Origin: Corynebacterium bovis DSM 20582 = CIP 54.80
GTDB taxonomy: Bacteria; Actinomycetota; Actinomycetes; Mycobacteriales; Mycobacteriaceae
Assembly (NCBI RefSeq): GCF_030408615.1
Contig: NZ_CP047187.1
Location: 1,116,001-1,180,000 of the forward strand
DNA: 64,000 bases
Direction of reading: 5' to 3'
The position numbers were made by a program, and so were the translations under genes. Below, piece after piece: positions 19,684-29,941 of the stretch. Under the pieces are notes generated by a model. It did not search any database and had not been told where the DNA came from. It worked only from the letters and a program-made list of their open reading frames with translations. The first letter of the stretch is position 1; each line of letters starts with the position of its first letter.

Positions 19684-21258
19684 ATGGCGGAGACCCCGCT
19701 GTTCGACCCGACCACCTGCGACCTGCTCTCCGGCGTCCACGCCGGTGACGGCCCGGCCTCGCTCTACATCGACGGCCGGTGGGAGGCCGCGGCGGCCGGC
19801 GGGACCCGCACGATCACGTGCCCCGCCGACGGCACCACCGTCGGCACCGTCTCCGAGGCGGACGACGCCGACACCCTGCGGGCCGTCGCCGCCGCGCGCC
19901 GCGCCTTCGACGACGGCGCGTGGGCGGCGACCCCCGCCACCGAGCGCGGGTCGCTGCTGCTCCGCGTCGCCGCCACGATCCGCGACCGCCGCGAGCTCTT
20001 CGCCGCCGCGGAGGCGGCCGACACGGGCAAGCGCCTCGTCGAGGCCCGGATCGACATGGACGACATCGCCGCCAGCTTCGAGTACTTCGGCACCCTCGCG
20101 GGCCACGCGGCCGGCCGGGTCGTCGACGCCGGCGACCCGGGCGTGCGGGCGCGCGTCGACACCGAGCCGGTCGGCGTGTGCGGCCTCATCACCCCGTGGA
20201 ACTACCCGCTGCTCCAGGTCGCGTGGAAGGTCGCGCCGTGTCTCGCCGCGGGCAACACCTTCGTCCTCAAGCAGGCGGAGCTCACGCCCCACACCGCGAT
20301 GCTGCTCATGGCGGTCCTCGAGGAGGCCGGCCTGCCGGCGGGCGTCGGCAACCTCGTCACCGGGGCGGGCGCGGCGTGCGGCAACCCGCTGTCCCAGAGC
20401 CCGGACGTGGACATGGTGTCCTTCACCGGCGGGCTCGCGACCGGCAAGGTCATCGCCCGGAACGCCGCGGAGACGGTCAAGCGCGTCGCCCTCGAACTCG
20501 GCGGGAAGAACCCGAACGTCATCTTCGCCGACGCCGACCTCGACGCCGCCGTGGACAACGCGCTCAACGGCGCGTTCGTGCACTCGGGCCAGGTGTGCTC
20601 CGCCGGGTCCCGGATCATCGTCGAGGAGTCGATCCACGACGAGTTCGTCCGCCGGCTCACCGACCGGGCCGCGCAGATCCGCATCGGCGGCCCCCGGGAC
20701 GAGGAGGCGGAGACCGGCCCGCTCATTTCCGAGCAGCACCGGGACAAGGTCGCCGCGTACGTCGACCGCGCCCGGGAGCAGGGGGCGACGGTCCGCTGCG
20801 GCGGCCGGGCGGCGACGGCGGAGGACAACGACGGCCCGCACGGCACGGGGGCCACCGACCTCTCCGCCGGCGTCTACTACCTGCCCACCGTCATCGACGA
20901 CTGCACGCAGGACATGGACTGCGTCCACGACGAGGCCTTCGGCCCGACCGTCACCGTCGAGACCTTCACCGACGAGGCCGGGGCCGTCGCCCTCGCCAAC
21001 GACACGAACTACGGCCTCGCCGGGGCGGTGTGGACCTCGGACGACGGCACCGCCGAGCGGGTCGCCCGCGCGCTCCGGCACGGCACCGTGTGGATCAACG
21101 ACTTCCACCCCTACCTCCCGCAGGCGGAGTGGGGCGGCATGAAGCAGTCCGGTAACGGCCGGGAGCTCGGCCCGACCGGTCTGGCGGAGTACCAGGAGCA
21201 CAAGCACGTGTACCGGAACATCGCCCCGGCGGTCACCGGGTGGTTCGCGGTGCGCTGA
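19684..21258 (+). CDS. betB: Betaine-aldehyde dehydrogenase
   Basis: 524 residues. NAD(P)-dependent aldehyde dehydrogenase oxidising betaine aldehyde to the osmoprotectant glycine betaine. Signatures: TPWNYPLLQVAWKVAPCLAAGN for cofactor binding, the catalytic Glu in LELGGKNPNVIF (about residue 270), the catalytic Cys in SGQVCSAGSR (about 305), and HDEAFGPTVTVETF. The C-terminus EWGGMKQSGNGRELG is typical of betaine-aldehyde dehydrogenases. The ATG follows AAGGAGA at good spacing. It completes the choline-to-betaine route with betT and betA; no betI repressor is present in the window. Confidence 0.92.
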   Translation: MAETPLFDPTTCDLLSGVHAGDGPASLYIDGRWEAAAAGGTRTITCPADGTTVGTVSEADDADTLRAVAAARRAFDDGAWAATPATERGSLLLRVAATIRDRRELFAAAEAADTGKRLVEARIDMDDIAASFEYFGTLAGHAAGRVVDAGDPGVRARVDTEPVGVCGLITPWNYPLLQVAWKVAPCLAAGNTFVLKQAELTPHTAMLLMAVLEEAGLPAGVGNLVTGAGAACGNPLSQSPDVDMVSFTGGLATGKVIARNAAETVKRVALELGGKNPNVIFADADLDAAVDNALNGAFVHSGQVCSAGSRIIVEESIHDEFVRRLTDRAAQIRIGGPRDEEAETGPLISEQHRDKVAAYVDRAREQGATVRCGGRAATAEDNDGPHGTGATDLSAGVYYLPTVIDDCTQDMDCVHDEAFGPTVTVETFTDEAGAVALANDTNYGLAGAVWTSDDGTAERVARALRHGTVWINDFHPYLPQAEWGGMKQSGNGRELGPTGLAEYQEHKHVYRNIAPAVTGWFAVR

Positions 21259-21269
21259 CCCCGGGCCGC

Positions 21270-21275
21270 TACGAT
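21270..21275 (+). promoter_or_regulatory. -10 box of tex (leaderless)
   Basis: TACGAT ends 7 bases before the ATG at 21283 and overlaps an earlier in-frame ATG (21274), which therefore cannot be the start of this transcript. Confidence 0.5.
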
Positions 21276-21282
21276 GAGCGGA

Positions 21283-23721
<2,439 letters not shown>

Positions 23722-23790
23722 CGGGGCCGGCGACCGGCCGGTGCGGTGACCGGCCGTCGCCGTGACCGCGGCGCGGGCCGACCGGCGGAC

Positions 23791-23820
23791 TTGTCCGCTG
23801 ACCGGCACGGATGACATACT
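23791..23820 (+). promoter_or_regulatory. Promoter of rplS
   Basis: -35 TTGTCC (23791-23796), an 18-base spacer and -10 CATACT (23815-23820), giving a leader of about 130 bases. The -35 word is identical to that of rpsP, which fits coordinated expression of two ribosomal protein genes that are now separated. Confidence 0.55.
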
Positions 23821-23959
23821 GTTCCGGTTGACGTCCGGCCCAGGCCGGTCGCCGCACAATTCCATGTTTCGGGCATGAACCCGTGGCCGTCGGCCGCCCC
23901 CGTGGCGGCGGCGACGCACGAGGGTCCTCTGTCCAGACGATCAGCAAGGACATTCAGCC

Positions 23960-24301
23960 ATGCACATTCTCGACAAGGTCGACGCCGCCCAGCTGCGCGA
24001 CGACATCCCCGACTTCCGTCCGGGCGACACCCTCGACGTCCACGTCAACGTCATCGAGGGCGCGAAGTCCCGTGTCCAGGTGTTCCGCGGCGTCGTGATC
24101 CGCCGCCAGAACTCCGGCATCCGCGAGACCTTCACGGTCCGGAAGATCTCGTTCGGCATCGGCGTGGAGCGTACCTTCCCGGTGCACTCCCCGAACATCG
24201 ACCACATCGACGTCCTCACCCGCGGCAAGGTCCGCCGGGCGAAGCTGTACTACCTGCGCAACCTGCGCGGCAAGGCGGCGAAGATCAAGGAGAAGCGCTG
24301 A
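23960..24301 (+). CDS. rplS: 50S ribosomal protein L19
   Basis: 113 residues, the normal length. Conserved L19 segments: [59 protein letters not shown], and the basic C-terminus [20 protein letters not shown]. It sits at the 30S-50S interface. In many bacteria it ends the rpsP-rimM-trmD-rplS operon; here it has its own promoter after the bet and tex insertion, and its own terminator. Confidence 0.98.
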   Translation: MHILDKVDAAQLRDDIPDFRPGDTLDVHVNVIEGAKSRVQVFRGVVIRRQNSGIRETFTVRKISFGIGVERTFPVHSPNIDHIDVLTRGKVRRAKLYYLRNLRGKAAKIKEKR

Positions 24302-24316
24302 CGCTCCCCGCGCCAC

Positions 24317-24349
24317 GCCCCGGTCACCGACACGCTCGGTGGCCGGGGC
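24317..24349 (+). terminator. Terminator of rplS
   Basis: A 14-bp stem (24317-24330 with 24336-24349, one G-T pair) with a 5-base loop, 16 bases after the stop codon. It isolates rplS from lepB. Confidence 0.8.
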
Positions 24350-24384
24350 GTTCCGCATTGTCCGGTCCCGTCCGGCCGGGCTGG

Positions 24385-24390
24385 TAACGT
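24385..24390 (+). promoter_or_regulatory. -10 box of lepB (leaderless)
   Basis: TAACGT ends 8 bases before GTG 24399, with no Shine-Dalgarno. This supports the longer N-terminus over an ATG at 24432. Confidence 0.5.
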
Positions 24391-24398
24391 CTCCGTTC

Positions 24399-25226
24399 GT
24401 GACTGACACGAACGGGACCGCCGGACGGCAGATGAGTGAGCGTGACAAGGTCGCTGCGCGACGCGCGGCCGAGAAGGACGGCGGGTCGGGTGCCGGGGGC
24501 AAGAAGACCTACCCGTGGTGGGTCGAGTTCCCCATCATCATCGTCACCGCGTTGATCATCCTCGCGCTGTTCCAGGGCTTCGTGGGACGGCTGTACCAGA
24601 TTCCGTCGGAGTCGATGGAGCCGACGCTCCACGGGTGCTCGGGGTGCACGGGGGACCGGATCTTCGTGAGCAAGCTCGCGTACGAGTTCGGCGGCAGCCC
24701 GTCGCCCGGCGACGTCGTCGTGTTCGCCGGCCCGGAGTCGTGGGGCGGCGAGTACGTCTCGAAGCGCTCGTCGAACGGCCTCATCTCCGGCGTCGAGAAC
24801 CTGCTGTCGTACGTCGGCATCCTCGCCCCGGACGAGAATGCGCTGGTCAAGCGGGTCATCGCCACGGGTGGTCAGACGGTGCAGTGCCAGGCCGGCGACC
24901 CGGGGATCATGGTCGACGGGCGGAAGGTCGACGACTCGTTCATCCAGCGGCCCGCGTCGCTGCCGATCGACCGGGTCCGGGGCTCCGAGGAGTGCCAGGG
25001 CAACTACTTCGGCCCCGTGACCGTGCCCGACGGCAACCTGTGGGTCATGGGCGACAACCGCACGAACTCCCTCGACTCGCGGGCGCACATGGGCGATGAG
25101 CTCCAGGGCACCGTGCCCGTCGACAACGTCGTGGGCAAGGTGGAGTTCCGGGTGTGGCCGCTGTCCCGGATCGGCGGGGTCGACTCGCCGGACGTCCAGC
25201 AGGACGCGGCGCCCGCCGGGTCGTGA
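24399..25226 (+). CDS. lepB: Signal peptidase I
   Basis: 275 residues. Membrane serine protease that removes Sec and Tat signal peptides. A cytoplasmic tail of about 40 residues is followed by one membrane helix (VEFPIIIVTALIILALFQGFV). The catalytic Ser72 lies in IPSESMEPTL and the general-base Lys151 in ALVKRVIATGG; the last box is MGDNRTNSLDSR. All family boxes are present. Between boxes B and D is a Gly/Ser-rich loop (SKRSSNGLISGVENLLSYVGI). rnhB follows with a one-base gap. Confidence 0.96.
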   Translation: MTDTNGTAGRQMSERDKVAARRAAEKDGGSGAGGKKTYPWWVEFPIIIVTALIILALFQGFVGRLYQIPSESMEPTLHGCSGCTGDRIFVSKLAYEFGGSPSPGDVVVFAGPESWGGEYVSKRSSNGLISGVENLLSYVGILAPDENALVKRVIATGGQTVQCQAGDPGIMVDGRKVDDSFIQRPASLPIDRVRGSEECQGNYFGPVTVPDGNLWVMGDNRTNSLDSRAHMGDELQGTVPVDNVVGKVEFRVWPLSRIGGVDSPDVQQDAAPAGS

Positions 25227-25227
25227 C

Positions 25228-25986
25228 GTGGCGGGACGGATGTCCGGTGCCGGTCACCCCGCGGCGCCGCTCCGGGCGCCCGTGCGGGCGGCACTGCGGC
25301 GGACGGGGCGCGACGGGGTGACCGGGGGACGGGCGCTCGACCACGCGGTCGTCCGGGCCGGACTGGGGCTTGTCGCGGGGGTCGACGAGGCGGGCCGGGG
25401 AGCGTGCTGCGGTCCGTTGACCGCGGCGGCGTGCATCCTCCCGGACCGTCCGCTGCCCGAGCTCGACGGGCTGACGGACTCCAAGCAGCTGTCGCCGGCG
25501 GCGCGGGAGCGGCTCGAACCGGTCATCGCGGAGGTCGCGGTGGCGTGGGCCGTCGTGCACGTCAGTGCCGCGGAGATCGACGAGCGGGGGATCCAGCCGG
25601 CGAACACGTCGGCGATGCGGCGGGCCGTCGCGGCCCTCGACGTCCGGCCCGGGTACGTCCTCACCGACGCGCTGCGCGTGCCCGGCCTCACCCTCCCGCA
25701 CCTGCCGGTGCTCAAGGGGGACCGGGTCAGCCGGAGCATCAGCGCCGCGAGCGTCCTGGCGAAGGTCGCCCGTGACCGCGTGATGGTGGAGCTCGACGCC
25801 CGGTACCCGGGCTACGGCCTCGCCGGCCACAAGGGGTACGGCACGAAGGCGCACATGGCGTCGGTGAGCCTCCACGGCGGGTGTCCTGAACACCGCTACA
25901 CTTACGCGAACGTGGCGGCTGCCCGGGCTCAATGGGCGGCTGCCGGTGGACGCGAAACCGAGGAAGAGGTGACCACGCAGTCGTGA
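25228..25986 (+). CDS. rnhB: Ribonuclease HII
   Basis: 252 residues from GTG 25228, or 248 from ATG 25240; neither has a strong ribosome site. It cleaves RNA in RNA-DNA hybrids and single ribonucleotides in DNA. The type 2 RNase H signature is GLVAGVDEAGRGACCGPL, with the Asp and Glu of DEAGRG as metal ligands; LTDSKQLSPAARERL, the Asp in VLTDALRVPGL, and SISAASVLAKVARDRVM follow. The N-terminal extension of about 45 residues is Ala/Arg-rich. Its stop overlaps the next start by 4 bases. Confidence 0.93.
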   Translation: MAGRMSGAGHPAAPLRAPVRAALRRTGRDGVTGGRALDHAVVRAGLGLVAGVDEAGRGACCGPLTAAACILPDRPLPELDGLTDSKQLSPAARERLEPVIAEVAVAWAVVHVSAAEIDERGIQPANTSAMRRAVAALDVRPGYVLTDALRVPGLTLPHLPVLKGDRVSRSISAASVLAKVARDRVMVELDARYPGYGLAGHKGYGTKAHMASVSLHGGCPEHRYTYANVAAARAQWAAAGGRETEEEVTTQS

Positions 25987-26291
25987 GCGCTGAGGAACTG
26001 GAAGACTACGAGGCCAACGTTGAGCTCTCCATGTACCGGGAGTACCGGGACGTGGTCAGCCAGTTCTCCTACGTCGTCGAGACCGAACGCCGGTTCTACC
26101 TGGCCAATGCCGTGGAGCTCATCCCCCGGAACGCCGACGGGGAGATCTACTACGAGGTCCGGATGTCGGACGCCTGGGTCTGGGACATGTACCGTCCCGC
26201 GCGCTTCGTGCGCTACGTCCGGGTGATCACGTACAAGGACGTGAACATCGAGGAGCTCGACAAGCCGGAGCTGCGTCTGCCGGAGAGCTGA
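25983..26291 (+). CDS. DUF2469 protein
   Basis: 102 residues, acidic and Tyr/Trp-rich (SAEELEDYEANVELSMYREY, then RMSDAWVWDMYRPARFVRYV). It matches the small actinobacterial DUF2469 family, which lies next to rnhB (Rv2901c in M. tuberculosis). Function unknown. The GTG start overlaps the rnhB stop (GTGA), so translation is coupled. Two hairpins follow it. Confidence 0.9.
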   Translation: MSAEELEDYEANVELSMYREYRDVVSQFSYVVETERRFYLANAVELIPRNADGEIYYEVRMSDAWVWDMYRPARFVRYVRVITYKDVNIEELDKPELRLPES

Positions 26292-26294
26292 GCG

Positions 26295-26349
26295 GCCCCG
26301 TCGTCGGGGCGTTGTCCACAGGCCGGGCCCTGTCCACAGGGACCCGGCC
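26295..26349 (+). terminator. Two hairpins after DUF2469
   Basis: The first is a short 6-bp stem (26295-26310). The second is a 12-bp stem with one bulged base (26321-26332 with 26337-26349), followed by TTCTGTC. Together they probably end the lepB-rnhB-DUF2469 unit. TTGTCCACA at 26312-26320, between the two, equals the actinobacterial DnaA-box consensus. Confidence 0.6.
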
Positions 26350-26462
26350 TTCTGTCGTCCCCGCCCTCCCGACGGTCCGCGTCCCGTGGCATGCTCGCCG
26401 CACCGGCGACGACCGTCGTGGCCGGGTGACGGGGGAGGGCCCCGGGGAGGGACGGCACGACC

Positions 26463-26846
26463 GTGGACACGTGTGAGATCGGCAGGTTCGGCGAGGACAT
26501 CGCCGCGGCCTACCTGGAGGCGAGGGGGTACGAGGTCGTCGACCGCAACGTGCGGGCCTGCGGCGGGGAGGTCGACCTCGTCGCCACCGTCGGGGCCGGC
26601 GGCGCGGCGGGCGGCCCGACGGGGGACGGCCCCCGGGACGTGGTGTTCGTCGAGGTCAAGTACCGCTCGTCCGACGCGATGGGGGTGGGTGCGGAGGCGG
26701 TGACCGCCACGAAGCTGAGGACGGTCTCCCGCGTCGGGGGCGCGTGGCTCGCCGCGCACCCGGAGATCCGGCCGCGGGCGGTGCGCATCGACGTCATCGA
26801 CATCACCGGCGGAGAGGTGACGCACTACCGGGACGTGACCCGGTGA
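26463..26846 (+). CDS. yraN: YraN family nuclease-like protein (UPF0102)
   Basis: 127 residues with the restriction-endonuclease-like core of UPF0102: GRFGEDIAAAYLEARGYEVV, the Asp in ACGGEVDLVA, and the E-x-K in VVFVEVKYRS. This resembles Holliday-junction-resolvase-type folds; the biochemical role is not established. A Gly-rich loop (GAGGAAGGPTGDGP) replaces the usual short turn. GTG start. Its stop overlaps the next gene (GTGA), forming the yraN-comM-dprA unit seen in many actinobacteria. Confidence 0.9.
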   Translation: MDTCEIGRFGEDIAAAYLEARGYEVVDRNVRACGGEVDLVATVGAGGAAGGPTGDGPRDVVFVEVKYRSSDAMGVGAEAVTATKLRTVSRVGGAWLAAHPEIRPRAVRIDVIDITGGEVTHYRDVTR

Positions 26847-28456
26847 GCGTCGGGCAGGCCCTGGGGGTGGCCCTCGACGGGATCGACGGCGTGCTCGTCA
26901 CCGTGGAGTGCGACATCGGGCGTGGCCTCCCCGGCATGAGCGTCGTGGGGCTCGGGGACACGGCGGTCGTCCAGGCCCGGGACCGCGTCCGGTCAGCGAC
27001 GGTGAACAGCGGGCTCGAGTGGCCGCGCAGCCGGGTCGTCATGAGCCTGTCCCCGGCGTCCGTGCCGAAGGCGGGGTCGGGGTTCGACGTCGCGATGGTG
27101 TGCTCCGTCATCGCCGCGCAGGTGGCGCACTCCGCGGCGTCGACCCGGGCGTCGCGGGCGCTGCGGGAGGAGGCGGAGACCGTCCGCCGCCGCCTCGGGG
27201 AGACGGTCCTCGTCGGGGAGCTCGGGCTGGACGGGCAGGTGCGTCCCGTCGACGGGGTGCTGCCGATGCTCCTCCACGCCGCCGAACGGGGTGTCCCCCG
27301 CGCGGTGGTCCCGGCGGGCAATGCGGCGGAGGCGGCCCACGCCGACGGCGTCGACGTCCTCGTGACCCGCAGTCTCGTCGAGGTGGTGCGGTGGCTGCGG
27401 GGCGTCGGGGACCTCGAGGCGGTGACGCCGCCGGTGGCCGGCGCGGGTGGGGCGGGTGCCCGGGGCGGGGACACCCCGGATCTCGCCGACGTCATCGCGC
27501 AGCCGGAGGCCCGGCGTGCCGTGGAGCTCGCGGCCGCGGGCGGGCACCACCTCATGCTCACCGGGCCCCCGGGGGCCGGCAAGTCGATGCTCGCCGAGCG
27601 GCTGCCGGGGATCCTCCCGCCGATGGACCGCCGGGAGCAGCTGGAGGCTGCGGCGGTCCACTCGGTGGCGGGGGCCTCCGGGGACCTCGACCGCCTGTGG
27701 GCGGGGGTCCGGCCGTTCATCGCCCCGCACCACACGGTGAGCCCGGCGGCGCTGCTCGGAGGGGGGTCGGGGCGGGCCCGGCCGGGGGCGGTGAGCCTCG
27801 CCCACCGCGGGGTGCTGTTTCTCGACGAGGTCGCCGAGGCCTCCGGTCGCACCCTCGACTGCCTGCGCACACCGATGGAACGTGGCGTCGTCGACCTCGT
27901 CCGGAGCCGGCGGACCGTCCACTTCCCGGCGCGGTTCCAGCTCATCATGGCGGCGAACCGGTGCCCGTGCGGCGCGGAGTCACCGGCCGACTGCACGTGC
28001 ACGGCCGTCGCCCGGCGCCGGTACTCGACGGTCGTGTCCGGACCGCTGCGTGACCGGGTGGACATCTTCGTCACCACGCGCGGGGCGGCTGCCGCGACCC
28101 TCACCCCGGCGGAGGCGGACTCCGGGGAGTCGACGCAGGTCGTGAGGGAGCGGGTGATCGAGGCCCGGGCGCGCGCCCGGCACCGGTGGTCCGCTGCGGG
28201 GGACTGGCTGGACAACGCCTCCGTGCCCGGGGCGGTCCTGCGCCGGGACTTCCCCGCCGACGAGGCCGGCATGCTCGTCCTGCGGGACATGCTGCACCGG
28301 GGGGAGCTCAGTCAACGCGGCGTGGACCGTGCGCTGCGGGTGGCGTGGACGATCGCGGACGTCGACGGGGAGGACCGGCCGGACGTCGGCCGGGTGCTCG
28401 ACGCCGTGGAACTGTTCGGCGACGGGGAGGACGGACATGACCACGGGGGGCGGTGA
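26843..28456 (+). CDS. YifB/ComM-like AAA+ ATPase (Mg-chelatase-like)
   Basis: 537 residues. An N-terminal Lon-protease-like domain (VECDIGRGLPGMSVVGLGD) is followed by an AAA+ module with Walker A GPPGAGKSMLAERL near residue 242, Walker B VLFLDEVAEA, and a zinc-type CPCG/CTC cluster (NRCPCGAESPADCTC). The C-terminal lid contains RHRWSAAGDWLDNASVPG. ComM homologues act as branch-migration helicases in natural transformation; in actinobacteria the role is unproven. GTG start overlapping yraN. Residues 99-118 (SAASTRASRALREEAETVRR) look like an added helical segment in the N domain. Confidence 0.92.
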   Translation: MSVGQALGVALDGIDGVLVTVECDIGRGLPGMSVVGLGDTAVVQARDRVRSATVNSGLEWPRSRVVMSLSPASVPKAGSGFDVAMVCSVIAAQVAHSAASTRASRALREEAETVRRRLGETVLVGELGLDGQVRPVDGVLPMLLHAAERGVPRAVVPAGNAAEAAHADGVDVLVTRSLVEVVRWLRGVGDLEAVTPPVAGAGGAGARGGDTPDLADVIAQPEARRAVELAAAGGHHLMLTGPPGAGKSMLAERLPGILPPMDRREQLEAAAVHSVAGASGDLDRLWAGVRPFIAPHHTVSPAALLGGGSGRARPGAVSLAHRGVLFLDEVAEASGRTLDCLRTPMERGVVDLVRSRRTVHFPARFQLIMAANRCPCGAESPADCTCTAVARRRYSTVVSGPLRDRVDIFVTTRGAAAATLTPAEADSGESTQVVRERVIEARARARHRWSAAGDWLDNASVPGAVLRRDFPADEAGMLVLRDMLHRGELSQRGVDRALRVAWTIADVDGEDRPDVGRVLDAVELFGDGEDGHDHGGR

Positions 28457-29783
28457 CATGAGCGCCGGGGGACGGCGTCTCCTCGCGTGGGTGACGTTGC
28501 GCAGGGTTGTCGAGGCGTCCCACGCCGATGTCGTCGCGGCGCTGTGGCCCGACGGTGACCGCGGGGCCCCGGCGCGGGTCGAGGAGCTGGTGGAGGCGAT
28601 GCGGCGTGGTGACGCGCGGCTCCCACCGTCACTGCGTACCCGGATGCGGGGGCCGGGGACGGTCGACCCGGTCGCGGACCTCCGGGCGGCGGAGGCCGAG
28701 GGGTACCGGTTGGTCACACCGGACGACCCGGCGTGGCCCGCGTGCTTCCGCGGCGGGTTCCCGGATCTGCGCCGACCCCGGACCCGGGCCGGGGACGCGG
28801 GGGACGCGGGGGACGCGGGGGACGCGGGGGACACCGGGGACGTGTCCGACAGCGGGGGCGCGGCGTCGCACCCGGGCCCGGCTCCGGCGGGCGCACCGGA
28901 CCCGGCCACCGGGTCGGACGGCGCGGGCGTGCGCGGGCAGGTGGCGGACCCCTTCGCCCTGTGGACCGCCGGGGACGGCGACCTCGCCGGCGCCACCCGA
29001 CGGACGGTGACCCTCGTCGGCACCCGCGCACCGTCGCGCTACGGGACGGAGGCCGCGGAGATGCTGGGGTCGACGCTCGCCGCCGCCGGGTACACCGTCG
29101 TCTCCGGCGGGGCGCTGGGGATCGACCGTGCCGCCCACGCCGCGGCCCTCCGCGCCGGGGGGACGACCGTTGCGGTGGCCGCGTGCGGGCCCGGGGTGAC
29201 GTACCCCTCCGCCAACAGGCCGTTGTTCCGCGACATCCGGCGCGCCGGGCTCGTCATGACGGAGTACCCGCCGGGCACACGTCCGGCCCGGCACCGGTTC
29301 CTCACCCGCAACCGGCTCGTCGCCGCGCTCGGGCAGGGGACCGTCGTCGTCGAGGCCCCGTACCGGTCGGGGGCGCTCAACACGTGCAACTGGGCCGAGC
29401 TGCTCGTCCGGCCGGTCATGGCGGTGCCGGGGCCGGTGACGTCCAGCGGGTTCACCGGGTGCCACGAGCGCATCCGCTCCGGGCGGGCGGCGCTGGTCAC
29501 GCGGGCCGAGGACGTGCGGGAGCTCATCGAGCCGCTGGGCAGCGTCGACAGCTCCCGGCAGCTCGAGCTCGACTTCCACGCCACCGGGTCCCAGACCCTC
29601 ACACTCGACGAGTTGAAGGTCTTCGACGCCGCCGGGGTGCCGGGCGACGTGTCGGGCAGGATGGACGACCTGGTCGGGGGCAGCGGCCTGCCGCTGGCGG
29701 TCGTCGTCCGGGTGATCCGTGACCTGGAGGCGCGGGGGCTCGTCGTCCGCGACGGTGACCGGTGGGTCAAGGCCACGAGGTGA
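28437..29783 (+). CDS. dprA: DNA-processing protein DprA
   Basis: 448 residues from ATG 28437, preceded by GGGAGG; it overlaps the end of the ATPase gene by 20 bases. DprA loads RecA on incoming single-stranded DNA. The Rossmann core includes VTLVGTRAPSRYG, VVSGGALGIDRAAHAAAL, ACGPGVTYPSANRPLF, EYPPGTRPARHRFLTRNRL and VVVEAPYRSGALNT. A C-terminal winged-helix-like domain (LPLAVVVRVIRDLEARGLVV) ends the protein. Between the N-terminal helical part and the core is a linker of about 60 residues with repeated Gly-Asp-Ala, expanded by a 9-bp microsatellite. Confidence 0.93.
   Translation: MTTGGGDMSAGGRRLLAWVTLRRVVEASHADVVAALWPDGDRGAPARVEELVEAMRRGDARLPPSLRTRMRGPGTVDPVADLRAAEAEGYRLVTPDDPAWPACFRGGFPDLRRPRTRAGDAGDAGDAGDAGDTGDVSDSGGAASHPGPAPAGAPDPATGSDGAGVRGQVADPFALWTAGDGDLAGATRRTVTLVGTRAPSRYGTEAAEMLGSTLAAAGYTVVSGGALGIDRAAHAAALRAGGTTVAVAACGPGVTYPSANRPLFRDIRRAGLVMTEYPPGTRPARHRFLTRNRLVAALGQGTVVVEAPYRSGALNTCNWAELLVRPVMAVPGPVTSSGFTGCHERIRSGRAALVTRAEDVRELIEPLGSVDSSRQLELDFHATGSQTLTLDELKVFDAAGVPGDVSGRMDDLVGGSGLPLAVVVRVIRDLEARGLVVRDGDRWVKATR
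28791..28844 (+). repeat. 9-bp tandem repeat in dprA, six units
   Basis: GGGGACGCG is repeated four times exactly (28791-28826), followed by two variant units. It encodes (Gly-Asp-Ala)n in the interdomain linker and stays in frame with any copy number. Confidence 0.95.
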
Positions 29784-29801
29784 CACGGGCCCGCGGGACC
29801 C

Positions 29802-29866
29802 GACGCGGGCGGGGCTCCCGGTGAGGCCGGGCGGGGTCGACCTGACGCGGGCGGGGCTCCCGGTGA
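29802..29866 (+). repeat. 42-bp period direct repeat downstream of dprA
   Basis: A 23-base word occurs exactly at 29802-29824 and again at 29844-29866. It lies in the 158-base gap between dprA and xerC. Confidence 0.85.
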
Positions 29867-29928
29867 CGCGGTGACGCGACCGGCCGCGCCCCGTGGTGGC
29901 CCACCCCGGTGACGGGCGGACCCGGACC

Positions 29929-29934
29929 TAGGAT
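29929..29934 (+). promoter_or_regulatory. -10 box of xerC (leaderless)
   Basis: TAGGAT ends 7 bases before ATG 29942; no Shine-Dalgarno. It overlaps the in-frame ATG at 29933, which argues for the later start. Confidence 0.5.
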
Positions 29935-29941
29935 GGGGCAC

